Below are positions 23,789-35,325 of a stretch of DNA of 64,000 nucleotides, in pieces. The DNA is from Euryodendron excelsum (Eukaryota > Streptophyta > Magnoliopsida > Ericales > Pentaphylacaceae): the NCBI GenBank assembly GCA_033060915.1, contig CM065379.1:38823318-38887317 (forward strand), written 5' to 3'. Position 1 is the first letter of the stretch, and each line of letters begins with the position of its first letter. The position numbers and the translations under genes are program-made. A model generated the notes under the pieces. It was not told the origin of the DNA. It saw only the letters and a list, made by a program, of their open reading frames with translations, and ran no database searches.

Positions 23789-24978
23789 CTAGCAGTGAAC
23801 CCGTGCTACGCACGGAAATAAGAAAGAAAAAATTAGTTTAAAAATAAATTTTGTACATAAAATATTTTAGCATTTACTGTTTTGTAAAATTTGTGAATGT
23901 AATGAATGATTTAATAAGATCGAGTGTGTTAGTCTCATGATACATTTAATATTGTGAATGTACATTTTTACATGAATAGATCTTAATTAAATAGTTGGCC
24001 TAAAACATTAAATGTTATAGAAAAGCATTTAATTGGATTAAAAATACCACATTTAAATTAGGATTATACATAAATTAATAGGTTTTAATTATATTATTAT
24101 ATCTAATTTAGTTTTATATACATATTTTAAAAATATTGTGTCCAAAGCTTTCTTTTAGATCGGATAGTAAGAACCTACTATTGTCTGGCATATAGCTATT
24201 TATGAAATCATCATTGTGTCGAGTCGATAGAAAGATGATATGTAACTTTAAGAGACAATGTAGATATGTAAATTTTAACACATAACTCACTTGGTATATT
24301 ATCACCTAAATTTGTATATTTTATTTTTTAAAAAAAAACTAAGAATAAAAGAATAAATGATTTCATTATAGGTTTATTCATTTCATTTTATTCAAAAAAA
24401 TTTTTAACAACATGTGTCCTTTCTGGTTTAGAGATTTAAGGAAAGATTTCAAAGAAAAGTACATAAGTGAAGAAAATTTGACAATCTTACTATATCAATT
24501 AATTGATTGTTTTTACACAATTTTAGAAGAAATAAACAAAACTTTAGATAGAATTAATAATAATATGACACATGTATATTATATTTTTAAAAATTACATA
24601 TAAGAAAAATAGATTGAAACTTTCAATTCAAAACCTCCTAACAAATATAAAATATTACTTTTGTCCTTCTAAAAAGATAAATTAAATGGATTTGAATACA
24701 AAATTTCACATTTCTTAATTAAAGGAAGATCTTTCTAAAATTATAAAAGGATAACTTTAAGGAAATTTAAAATAGAATTCTAGAATGTTTTAAATTTATG
24801 TCAAAAATTATAAAATAATATGAGATTTAACTAAATTTTGGTAAAAAATTACTAATCATGAATAAAAAATAAAGTTTCTCTTTACACCAATACTATTAAT
24901 ACTTAAAATTTTAAAAATTTGAAAAATTTGATTGAGTCTTTCAACTTTAAAAACCCAATAATGTATTGTTATAATATG
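23789..24978 (-). mobile_element. Helitron-like element X (non-autonomous, 1.2 kb)
   Basis: On the minus strand the 3' end reads CCGTGCGTAGCACGG (perfect 6-bp stem, hairpin at 23801-23815), then GTTCACTG, then CTAG at 23789-23792 followed by T. This is the Helitron 3' architecture: hairpin, short spacer, CTRR, insertion next to T. The 5' end near 24978 (ATATTATAACAATACATTA) resembles the 5' ends of the next copies. No Rep/helicase coding is present. Confidence 0.65.
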
Positions 24979-26342
24979 TAACTAGCAGTGAATCCGTGTT
25001 ATGTACAGCTAAATAATAAAAATTTTAAATTCATTTGTGATATTTTATATCTATTGATAACTTAAACAAAGATAATAATTAATAAGCATAAATCATTCAT
25101 AGTTTATTAGTAAACTAAAAACGATTTGAAGTACTTGAACTAAGTTAAGATTCAATGAAACACAATAATTTATATCAAATTACAATGAATAACTATCTCA
25201 TTAAATCCCATCTATAAAATAAATAAAAAACTATCCCATTAAATATAATGAAATTTTAAAAATAATGCGCATGTGCTATAGGTTCAAGAAAACGTCTTCT
25301 TTTGTTCACTATCTGCAATATTTGTCACTAAAAATAAACTTAGTAAAGAGATAAATTACCAGTTATGTATTTATAAATTGAATTACTAGAATTTTCTAAA
25401 TTGAAAATGTTTTTAACATACTCACCATGTGACTTACAAAGCTTCCAAATTCTATAAAAAAAAAAGACAAGCATTCTTCAGAGGAATCAACTTTAACAAC
25501 ATATGAAGCAATTGGAGGATATGTTGTTTCATATAATGCTATAGGGATAACAAATGTGAAATCTTGGTTCTTGCATACCTCAATATAATTCTTTAACACA
25601 TTCCTTCTAATCATCCTGTGAAATAATCAAAATGATAATACATATAGGTTAATATATTCGTGAGGGAAAAAAAAAAAAAAGCATAACCATTATACCATTG
25701 TTAAAAAAAATTGGCTCAATGCCAATGTTTTGGTGGATTTGTTCAAAATTGATAAAATATTAGACAATTAACAATAATAAATATGACTTAGGTTTTCTGA
25801 AGAAAGAATTGAGTTCTTTATGACTCTTTATGAGAGAGAGAGAGAGAGGGAGAGGTTGGCCCCATAAAAGTCTTCACAATAATAAAGTTGTTTCCTTACA
25901 AATGCACCATAGCTTTTAATCATTTAACAGGAAAAGGAAATTCCACTGCCCATTGTGAAAATCAACTAAAAGCAATTACTCTTGAAGAAAGGTTACCACT
26001 AGATCAACTATAAATTCTCGCATATTTTTGGTCGTTTGGAAATGGGATGAGTTTGCTTCAGTTTGGAGAGAGTGGTATTTGTGGAAAAATTCTATTCTTA
26101 CTCAATTTTCATGCAAAAAACTTTATCAAAATGATAAGAGAGTGGTTTTTTAAAAGAGAATAATCTATATATATGTAAAATGTGTATAAAAAAATATACA
26201 AAATGATCTACACAGTTAAACAAAAGGCCAAAAAAGATGCTATTTAAAAATAAATTGTCACTACTAATATCATTTTGGGCCAAGATTCAATACAAAATAC
26301 TCGAAAAATATGTAGAGATAAAGAAATATGTCAAACAAAAGT

Positions 26343-26582
26343 CCGAAAAAAATGCTATGCACTGGCTTTGTTTATTTTAAAATAAATGTGTAATTAATTA
26401 ACATTTTTTTAATTTTTTGAAATATATACTAAAAGCTTAATAACACAGTGAATTTATGCAGAAAAAGATGCTATGCATGGGCATTGTATATTTTAAAATA
26501 AATGTGTAATTAATCAACATTATTCTTTTTTATTTTTTTAAATATATACTAAAAACTTAATAACACGTAGTGAATTTATACC
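26343..26582 (+). repeat. 116-bp tandem duplication inside the Helitron-like element
   Basis: Two copies share ATGCTATGCA, TTTTAAAATAAATGTGTAAT, AAATATATACTAAAA and TTAATAACAC...GTGAATTTAT. A partial third copy may start near 26225. Not coding. Confidence 0.75.
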
Positions 26583-27626
26583 GTACTAGCACTAAAAGCT
26601 TAAAAATGAGTGGTATTTTGTCAAATAGTACACTGAATATTTTATTCAATGCAAATTTTTGCTATATATGCACAAAATTTTTAAAATTTTAAATTTGTAG
26701 TATATTAAAATTGTACTTGTTTATTTTTAAAAAAAGTATACCAAAAGCTTAATAATGCCAGAAATTTTTTCAATAGCAAATATTTTATTTATTGTTTGAT
26801 TCATCTTTTAAAATAGCCTAGTGATTTGGAATTTTACTTTTCTTACAGAAGTAATCTTTGAGATAAATGGAATAGAAAGAAAAGCTTTACTTGAAGGAAA
26901 AACTCAAGTTTTAATGTGGCAACCAAAGATGGCAAGTGACTTTAATTCTGAGCTAAACTTGTTCTTTCTTTTTCCTTTTTTTTTGTTTTTTGAGGTGGGT
27001 AAAAGACACCCATACATTTTTTATTTGACTTTTGAAAGTTCTTAATTTGCTAAGTTTGAGCTAAATTTAAAGAAATCTTTGATAAATATGTTTTGACATA
27101 TAGCTTAAGCAATCTTTGGTGCGTACATATTTTAGACATAAAGAAAGATGTCAATTAAGAGATAGAAAACACTGGTTAATTAAAAGAGATACAAAAAGAT
27201 AAAAATATCAATATGTAAAATGTCAATGAAGAGATAGAAAAAAGACAAAGAGAAAAATGTGTGATGGTATGATTCACATGCAACAAAAACAAAGTACAAA
27301 GAGAAAGAGACAAGAGAAAAAGAGAAAAAGCAACACAAGACTTACATGTAGAAACGTGTGGTGGTATTCTTCACGTGCAATGTTGGCAGTTAAAAGAAAT
27401 AGATAAGTACAAATAAAAAAAGAGAGAGAAAAAGAAAAAGAGCAATGATAGACTTACATGCAAAGAATCTAGCAAGCAAAGGAGATGAGCGAGAATTAAA
27501 AAAATTGTGGCAGAGAAATGGCAAAGGATGCCCAAAGTGTATAATGAGTGTTTTGGAATCCTAATTTTGTAATAGTTGTGTTTTTACCTTTTAGAATTTG
27601 TAGTTTGATTTATGAAATACATTTTA

Positions 27627-27895
27627 GGAAATTATAATTGCATTAATACGGTTTACCAAATATAGATCCATATAATTATATAAAATTTTAGAAAATTATG
27701 ACTGCATTGATAGGTTTTACCAAATATAAATGCATATAATCATATAAAATAAATAAATTCAAAAATACGAAATATATAAAACATTGATAGGGTTTACCAA
27801 ATATAGATCCATATAATTATGTTATCAATTAGTGAAAATTATGACTACATTAATAGGCTTTACTGAATATAAAATCTTCTAATTATATAAAAGGA
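27627..27895 (+). repeat. Tandem repeat of about 75 bp, about four diverged copies
   Basis: The unit AAATTATGACTGCATTGATA / GGTTTTACCAAATATA / ATCCATATAATTATATAAA recurs about four times with variable spacing inside the Helitron-like element Y. Non-coding. Confidence 0.7.
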
Positions 27896-28077
27896 ATAAA
27901 TTCAAATATTCTATTTCTAAACCAATCAAAGTGCAAAATTCAAAAATTAAGTTTCTAAACCGATCAAAGTGCAACACGTGTTATTAAAATATTAAAAAGT
28001 TGAAATTTTGTTAAAATTATATTAAAATTTTGAAGAGTAAAGATCTTCTATCATTCTGCTATAATATATAGTGTAGA

Positions 28078-28464
28078 TATAGACTTGAGTAAATATAACC
28101 CATTAAAAAATTCAAATCTAAATAAATACAAATTCAATCAAAAACTAAGTTGTGAGGAAGTAAGAATGTTTTGAAAAACACCATTTATTAGGAATTTAGA
28201 AAGTCTATTAAATGTAGATCCCATATTGATTTTAAAAAATCAATAATAACACATTTATGCAAACTTTGAATATTATCTTGAATGTTTAAAGTTTCTATAT
28301 TGAAAAAATGATATGTTAAAAAAATTACTATATTAATTAAATGACCAATGAGTTCATGACATGCGTATTTTATTTTATTTTTTTTAAATTCAAAAACTAG
28401 AGAAAGAGGATTCAAAACTTTCAAGATCAATAGCCTAACATGTTACTATAATATATAGTATAGA
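28078..28464 (-). mobile_element. Third Helitron-like 5' end fragment (Z)
   Basis: On the minus strand, TCTATACTATATATTATAGT starts near 28464, preceded by A, and matches the 5' end of element Y. Only about 390 bases follow before Y begins, and no CTAG hairpin end is seen at the junction, so it is a 5' fragment or a copy interrupted by Y. Confidence 0.5.
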
Positions 28465-29539
28465 TAGATATACATATATATTTATTTATTCATAGCAATG
28501 TATTGGATCTCTCACATTCCAATTACTTATTCTTAACTTTTTAAAAATTCTACAATTTAAAGAAGTTATGTGGGTATTCTCCCGCTCTTACCCCACTTCC
28601 CCTTCATTTCTTTTTTCTCGCCCAACATACTGGAAAAAAAAGAACACATACGCCCACGTGGCAATTCTCCCTTCATGCATGCACATTAACAAAAAAATAT
28701 TTCCATAAATGTTTGCCAAAATGTTAGGCTAAAATTGCAATAAATGTACTAAAGATGATGGGCTTTGACTGACGTGATTTCATTAAATAATAGCCTAAAA
28801 TTTTGACCAATATTGCCATAAATGTTTTTATTTCACAATGTCCAATTTTGTGGCTTTAATTTGTGATTGATTAAAAAATGTAAAAGAAGTTTTTTAAAAT
28901 TAAATAAAAACAATCCTTATAATTTCTTTCTTCAATCTCAATATCTCATGTAAGAGTGTGTATGTCGTCGGGGCATGTGTATATCTATATCTATATCTTT
29001 GCTACAAATATCTACGTCATTATAGCAATTGCTTGTCATGTCTTCAAGGCTTAGTCTGTAAATTCAATTTTTTTTTTATATTTACAAATTTTCAAAATAT
29101 TGGAATAATACATGTTACAGTTTGATTGATTTAAAAATTAAATTTTATATTTTTAAGTTAATCTAAAAACTCTCATTAATGCCTCTATAATTGCTAAAAT
29201 TTCTTCATGGTTATTGGAAAATGATAATAACAAATGGATACAAAATCCCTAAAGCCTCTCAATTAACATCATACTTTCCTAACTCTTTCAAAATTCATAC
29301 TCATTTTGTATATTTCCTAAACTCTTTTCTTTAAGATTATATTTTCCTAAAATTTCTTTCAAAATTCACGCCAATTGTTAGTATAGTATTAGGGTTCCCG
29401 AAATTCCACAACACATCTGTTAACATAGATTACATTTAATCATAAAGAGTTTATTTGCCTATTTTTCAAAAGCCCAATTCGCACTCCTTGAGTTAAAAAA
29501 GATTAGATTCTACGACATAGCAAAGCATTGTCATTTCAA
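28465..29539. other. AT-rich intergenic stretch
   Basis: I see no gene, tRNA or clear transposon end here. There is a short TATATC repeat at about 28979-28998 and scattered poly-T runs. Confidence 0.5.
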
Positions 29540-29705
29540 ATAGGACGCAGCTTGAATGTTGGACGCAAGCCCGCTACGGTGGTTGGGTGCCCAAGAATTC
29601 GGACTCCGGCCTTACACATAGCAAGCCATCGACAACGAGTGGCACCAACGCAGTCGCCAAGGGCCGACGGAATAAGGGCCAGAGTGGGGGCAGCCTCACT
29701 TGGCA
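29540..29705. other. GC-rich island of unknown origin in the gene desert
   Basis: About 165 bases of markedly GC-rich sequence (for example GCAAGCCCGCTACGGTGGTT, GGCCGACGGAATAAGGGCCA) stand out from flanks that are mostly A/T. Both strands have short open frames but none resembles a known protein, rRNA or tRNA. Confidence 0.55.
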
Positions 29706-29765
29706 ACCTTCACTATTTTTGTAAAAAAAAATTATTTATATTAATTTGTTGGTTATAGTATAGTG

Positions 29766-29850
29766 CAATGCCCCCACTAAATTTATCAACACCTATTTTT
29801 GCCTCCACTAAATTTACCAACACTATGTTTTGCCTCACTGAATTTACTAC
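29766..29850 (+). repeat. Minisatellite of about 30 bp, three copies
   Basis: Three consecutive diverged units of the form TGCC[CT]CCACTAAATTTA[CT]CAACAC. A related phrase (TTTTGCCTCCATTAAG and GGATCCGCCCCTAAC) appears at about 30625-30665, suggesting that 29.7-30.7 kb is one decayed repeat element. Confidence 0.7.
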
Positions 29851-31009
29851 CATATAGCAACCAAAAAAAAAAAAATTTCTTACTAAATTTTAGTAAGCAC
29901 TCATTATTTAGCTAAATAAATACACAATCACAACACTATTTTAATATTAAGAACACCCGTATACATTCAATATATTATTTATTTATATTTAGAAAAAGCC
30001 CAAATATACAAAGATAAATCCAAATCCCACACTCTAAGGGGCCGTTTGGTAATGCGGTCATTTTTTATTTATTTATTTTTATTTTCATACAAAATAGTTC
30101 ATAATTGGAGCAATAGGACTTCATATTTCCGATGTAGGGTTTTAAAATTAACATGAAGTAAATGCATATGTACATAAATATGAACATTGTGACATATATT
30201 GTATTGTCAATGTCATACTTTTTTTTGCTCTTTGACTACGTGGCATTTTTTTTAGTCTTTTTTCATGAAATGCAAACATGTCATTATATTTCATACTTAT
30301 ATAACATTAAATTGTCTGTCAGTATTGAGCATCTGAATTAATTTCATTATTTATTTTATGAATTATTGTTTGGGGTTTAATTTGGTTTAAGTTGTGTTTT
30401 TAAGTTTTAGTATAATATGTGACTACAAACTGTGTCCAATTATTGAGTTTTTGATTCGCTAGAATTTATTTATGTTAGGAACTAGGATCACAAATTTGTT
30501 GAATTGCATTTAAAATTTAGCGTTTTAATTTGTTAAAAGTTAAGGCTTAGTTCCCATTAAATTTAGAAATTAAATTAGGACAAGTTTAGAGATTATTAAA
30601 ATTTTGTGTATGATTCTATGGAAATTTTGCCTCCATTAAGCAAAATTTCTGGATCCGCCCCTAACAATTGTTGTACTGTTTTTATTTATTTATTTGGTTT
30701 AGCTTATGCACACAAACCCAAACATCTGCTTTTATTGCATGCTTTATTGTATAATGATCAACCAGAGTAAGAATTCGTTCTGTACAAAGAGCTATAACTC
30801 TCTCTGCAAAATCTAATTTCCTCTCAGTTTTCTTTAAAAAAAGATTATCCCAAACAACTCCTCATAAGTAGAAGTTAGTGAGAAACTTATCGCGCACACC
30901 CAATGTCTCAATGTGGGGATGCAACTAAGGAGTTCCATTTAATCTCTATAAAATCCTTGCATTTGCTGTTGGCATGCAAAATCTAGGTTAATATCATACT
31001 CTTTTTTTT

Positions 31010-31180
31010 CAACAGAAGATTAGAAGGATTTTATTAAATAATAAACCAATGACCAATCGGTCAACAAGGCTGCTATAACAAATCCAGGCACCATGGGGGA
31101 AATTGTGCACCCCATGTGCTAGGTTTAACAGCAAAAATAGCAGCCTTAGCACATTCGTGCGCCGCCATATCATACTTAAG
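31010..31180 (-). pseudogene. Possible end of a LINE/RNase H-like ORF
   Basis: Minus-strand translation gives YDMAAHECAKAAIFAV and WGAQFPPWCLDLL, resembling the C-terminal AH-LAk...W...P-WL pattern of plant RVT_3 (RNase H) domains in non-LTR retroelements. Only about 50 residues are visible and stops follow, so the call is tentative. Confidence 0.45.
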
Positions 31181-31514
31181 TCTCTTAACTATTTGCATTA
31201 AAATTTGCATAAATTATAATGATACCTTGAGATTTTAACAAATATAGGAGCAACATGGCAACATCAGAATAGCACCAGAACTAGAACCGGAATAGCGTGA
31301 ATCAGTTAAAAGTGTGTGAGCTAATTGATAAAGAGGGAAACTGGGATACATCCATTCTCAAAATTGCTTATCCCAACGGGAGAAAGAAGATATTCTCAAA
31401 ATTAAACTCCTTACTTTTGTAACCTTCCTTGATGAACCTCATTGGAGTGGTAGCTCTAATGGGTTGTTCTTCACTGTTGCTGTTTTGAATCTCATTACAG
31501 CGATAGTGATATTG

Positions 31515-32425
31515 TAACAGGATGGAGATGGATTTGGAAAATGGATCTACCTCAAAGATTGAAATTCTTTATTTGGATCATCATGCATGGCAAACATATC
31601 CACCAATCAAGTGAGTGTCATACGAGGCCTGAACACTAATGATCCCTGCTCTTGATGTAGGGCATTTACTGAAAAATATGAGTCACATGATGAGAAATTG
31701 CACTGATGCTAGACAGGTTTGGGCGAATTTGAGATGAACTAGTGGCGTCTAGAGGCTGGAAGGCCTAAATCTCATTTGTATAGCCGAGGATCCTTCTCAA
31801 AGTAGTATGATTATTTATGAAACTTTTAAATTCCTATATTTCCATATTGTCCATAAAGAGATTCCAAAGTTAAATGTGGATGGAATCTCAAAAGGAGATC
31901 ATTACCTTAGCCAGCTTCGGTGGCCTCCTTGGAGATGAGAAGGATGGGTGGATCTGGGACTACTACCTAATACTACTACTCTTGAGGTTGAGGGTCTGTT
32001 TAGTGAAGCTTATTCAAAACTTTTTCTAAGATAAATTTTTTTTTTTACTTTTTTGTTTTTATAAGTTAAGATAAGAAGAAAAAAAAGCACAAAAAAAGCA
32101 AAAAAATTTTAAAAAATTAACTTTTTTGCTTAAAAACAAAAAACACTAACCCGAAAACACTTAACAAAATAACCTACCAAACGGGACTGAGCTGGGGCAA
32201 TCTATAGAGGACTCACCATTACCTTCCAAAAAGGTATTTAGGAGGTTCAAATCGAATCAGACTCAGCACTTCGAGTTATCCAAAAAGGATCAAGCTAAGG
32301 CCTTTGTTATAGAGCAATTGCTGAGGACTCAAGGTTCCTACTACAGAGTAGCCATTGCACAATTTAGCACATCCACAGGGAGGGAACACCTATGTAGATA
32401 TGTTTGCAAGGAAGAATTGCTGATG
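31515..32425 (+). pseudogene. Non-LTR retrotransposon (LINE) remnant: zf-RVT plus RNase H
   Basis: Across three frames the plus strand shows a zf-RVT-like stretch (WRWIWKMDLPQRLKFFIWII, then HMMRNCTDARQVWANLR, 31525-31735) and a split RNase H domain: KLNVDGISKGDHY and FGGLLGDEKDGWI near 31870-31960, then EVQIESDSALRVIQKGS near 32245-32305, and GGNTYVDMFARK near 32375-32410. The order zf-RVT then RVT_3 is that of plant LINE ORF2 C-termini and related gene-like copies. Many stops and frameshifts mark it as dead. No reverse transcriptase core was recognised upstream. Confidence 0.75.
31990..32187. mobile_element. MITE inserted in the LINE RNase H region
   Basis: The ends GGTCTGTTTAGTGAAGCTTA (left) and the reverse complement of the right end (AGTCCCGTTTGGTAGGTTAT) form imperfect inverted repeats around about 200 A/T-rich bases. 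TGAG occurs at both edges (GGTTGAG / GACTGAG). Removing it rejoins the RNase H coding similarity (LEVE...L-AIYRGLTIT), which supports the boundaries. Confidence 0.65.
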
Positions 32426-33166
32426 TGACTGACATTTCTCTAGATAATTTGTATTTTTTTTTTTGTCACTAATTTATATTTTTCGTTGTACTACAAAAAG
32501 GAAAAAAGAAAAAGAACAACACCTCTTTTTAAAAAAATTATACTGATACTCTTGAAAGAGTTATCGGCTAACACATGTTAACTAATCGGTCCATAGATGT
32601 TAATTGGAGCTTTGATTTTACTATTTTGCCTTTAGTAAGATTATATTACCACCCTTTAATTAAGGTTTCTAACAAATATGGAGACAACCCCTACTTACTA
32701 AAATCTGAAGCAGTTTTAGTGTTATTTATCTTAACTAATGATTGCTTATGTTAAAAAGTTAGCATCTATAAAAGACTGTTTATGTCCCTAATCAAATGAG
32801 AGAAAAAGAGATTTAATATTCAATAAAATTTTGCCACTTCACAATTTTATTCACACAGTCAATAAAGTTGTGGAATTCTTAATGTCAAGGCAATTTTGAT
32901 TTTTGCAAAGTACTATATGAGTAATGAAAAAAATAGGATACTTGTACGTATCTTTATTATCAAAAGCTAGCACTAGCTGATAAAAGCGTTGATCTTTAAT
33001 TTAAATTTATTATGTTACCTCAATTTAGTTTTTATTTTTGTTAAAATGGTACAGTAAAATTAGTCCTTTTATCCTTACCGTATTTTCAGTTGAGTATATG
33101 AATTACTATGCAAATTAAATATAACAATAAATTTAATTTTATATGATATAAATAAAAAATTAAATC

Positions 33167-33167
<1 letters not shown>

Positions 33168-33194
<27 letters not shown>
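33168..33194. repeat. (AT)n microsatellite
   Basis: An AT dinucleotide run at the left edge of the plus-strand Helitron-like copies. Confidence 0.9.
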
Positions 33195-33197
<3 letters not shown>

Positions 33198-34186
33198 CTG
33201 TGTTCGTCTCTATATTTTGTCTTTTTCTTATGTGGCACTCTTTAGACTCTTATATTTTTAAAATATCATGTCATAGGGGTAATGAAGATATTTATTACTA
33301 ATTCCATTAAGTTTCATATTTTCAACACAAGTCCTATTTTAAAACAATAAGTATAGATATGTATTTAAAATTATATGTACATATATCCATTAAGTTTCCT
33401 AAGTGAAGAAATCAAAACTCTACACAAGTTCTAGTTTAATAATGTAAGTATAGATATCTGTTTGGGTTAATTCAACTATTCTTCGCATCAATTCATGCCC
33501 TTCCTCGGTCTTTCCTTTGTGATGTGTTTGGTACCTACAGTCCTTTGTATATATCCTCCATGCTACTACTCTTTCTAGTGGCTACTATTATTATAATTGT
33601 TACCATTATTATCATGACTACTTTGAATCTTTCTTTTATTTCTTGATGAAGAATATAACAAAAAAAATTAATCGTAACATGAATAGCGGTGTTTAAGTTT
33701 AAGTTACTATGATAAATATCAAATCTATTTTCATAATAACATTAATTTTGTCATAGACCCTCTTACCAAATAATGAAGATGCACTAGAGTTTGAAGTCAA
33801 CAATTCAAATGGAAAATATCTAAATACAGATATCATACAACTTACTGAAACTAAGAAGCAACGCCTTGATTCCATGCATCAAGTATGATATTTTATGTTA
33901 CTATTACATACAAACTATGTCATAACATAATCTAATAATTTGCTATAACAATATTCATGTTTTGATTTTTTCTTTCTTGCAGAGTATTTAAGATGAAGGC
34001 TATGCAAAAGTCACCAGAGTTTTTACACGTTCTTTTACTTTTTCAGAACATTTTATAATAATAAAACAAATTAGAATTGTTAATTTTAAATAGTATTCTT
34101 TATTATTTTGGGTTTTGGATTAATTATTTATAACATTTTTATTGTGAATTTGAACCAACCTTACTCCTTGTGCGTTGTACGAGTTG
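33195..34186 (+). mobile_element. Helitron-like element, plus strand, copy 1
   Basis: The left part reads ATAAAAGCTGTGTTCGTCTC, then ATGTGGCACTC, then TCATAGGGGTAATGAAGA. The right end has a GU-tolerant hairpin CTTGTGCGTTGTACGAG followed by GTTGACACTTAG. A second copy with equivalent blocks (ATAAAAGTCATGCTCGCC, GGTGGCATTTATA, TCATAAGGGCAATGAAAA) starts at about 34195. The 3' end is less canonical (CTTAG rather than CTAG). An exon-like piece lies inside (33757-33882). Confidence 0.45.
33757..33882 (+). pseudogene. Exon-like open segment, possible captured gene fragment
   Basis: An AG acceptor (TTTTGTCATAG), exactly 42 open codons (LLPNNEDALEFEVNN, then YLNTDIIQLTETKKQRLDSM), a GT donor (CAA|GTATGA), then a T-rich tract and TTTCTTGCAG at about 33980 look like a complete phase-0 internal exon followed by an intron. 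The next exon meets TAA after two codons. The peptide is not recognised. It lies inside a Helitron-like copy, and such elements capture host exons, but no parent gene is identified. Confidence 0.4.
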
Positions 34187-34194
34187 ACACTTAG

Positions 34195-35325
34195 TATATA
34201 TAAAAGTCATGCTCGCCCAAACTTTTTATTCTCTCTCCTAGGTGGCATTTATATAGCGCTTCCTATGTTCTTAAACTTTAAAATGCCATCTCATAAGGGC
34301 AATGAAAATTGGCCCACTAATTCTTATAGTAATTCAATGAAAATTTCCTATTTAAGTACAAAGTCTTGTTGCCCACAAATTCTTATTAAAATCTAACAAA
34401 GTTTCCTATTAAGTATAAAGTTCTATTCAATTAAGTTTCTACAAATTATCTTATGAAACATAATATGTAATCTAATTTTTACGTACAAAGTTTTATCTAA
34501 TTAAATCTCTAGGGTTCGAGATACACAAGAAATAATTCCTTATGTAACTTACGACAATCAAGATCTAGTCATTAAACTTTTTTTTTAATAAATTGCTTAA
34601 TACATGGAGTCCCCATTTATAATGGAGTTTTGTATTAAGAAGACTTATATTTGACGTAGGTTATATTCGTATAAAATTAATATATTGCATAAAATTTATA
34701 TTTAGGCAAAAGTTTATCTAAATATTGCTTACTAGCACCATAATTTACAAAACATGAATCAATAGCTTCAACTTTGACATATGAAATTATGAATTTATTA
34801 ATAAGTAACAGTAATTTAATTAATATTTTCACTGCAGTTTTGAATTCTAACTTCAACGAATATGCCTAATTATTATTATTGCTCCACAAGTTTAGTAATT
34901 TTTCTTAGTTTTTATTAATAATAAAGAAGTTGAGAGATTCTCTCTATAGCTCTCTAAATATTTATATTGTGTGCATGTATGCACACGTGTGTCTCTTAAT
35001 ACTAACAGATAAATTCTTATTACATTTTCTATTCATTTATAAGAAAAAATACTTTTCAAAATAGATAGTATTAGATAAGATGCATATAGGAAAAACTTAT
35101 ATATTACAAAAGAGCACTAAAACAAGTGCATATCTATGAAGGTTTCGAATTAAATTCTTAATATTTTATAGTTTCTAGGTATTTAAATATCAAATTTTAT
35201 ATTAATAATTGTTACTTTATAACCTATACTACATGTTTGTTTCTTGACCAATTTTTCAATATATCTGTTTGCCTCATTTTTCTTCTTATTCGTGCGTTGT
35301 GTGCGGATACACTCACCAGTCATGC
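34195..35325 (+). mobile_element. Helitron-like element, plus strand, copy 2 (head-to-tail with copy 1)
   Basis: It begins with blocks equivalent to those at 33195. It ends near 35325 with a decayed hairpin TCGTGCGTTGTGTGCGGA and TACACTCACCAGT, comparable with the copy 1 terminus. No coding region recognised. Confidence 0.4.

Larger units (their letters stand above)
24982..28077 (-). mobile_element. Helitron-like element Y (non-autonomous, 3.1 kb), head-to-tail with X
   Basis: Its 3' end at 24982-24985 is CTAG preceded by a decayed version of the same hairpin (CTGTACATAACACGG, then ATTCACTG). Its 5' end at 28077, TCTACACTATATATTATAGC, is preceded by A as expected for Helitron insertion into AT. 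X and Y abut with about 3 bases between. Inside are an approximately 116-bp tandem repeat (26343-26580) and repeats of about 75 bp at 27627-27895. Short open frames (for example 25396-25614 on -) are not recognisable as proteins. Confidence 0.6.

Noticed and set aside
26821..27045. 74-codon open frame within Helitron-like element Y as a Rep/helicase or captured gene
   Set aside because: No Helitron Rep motif, helicase motif or known protein could be recognised in it, and no splice structure supports it.
29528..29758. 76-codon open frame in the GC-rich island
   Set aside because: No domain, no splice context and no homologue recognised. The open frame follows from GC content.
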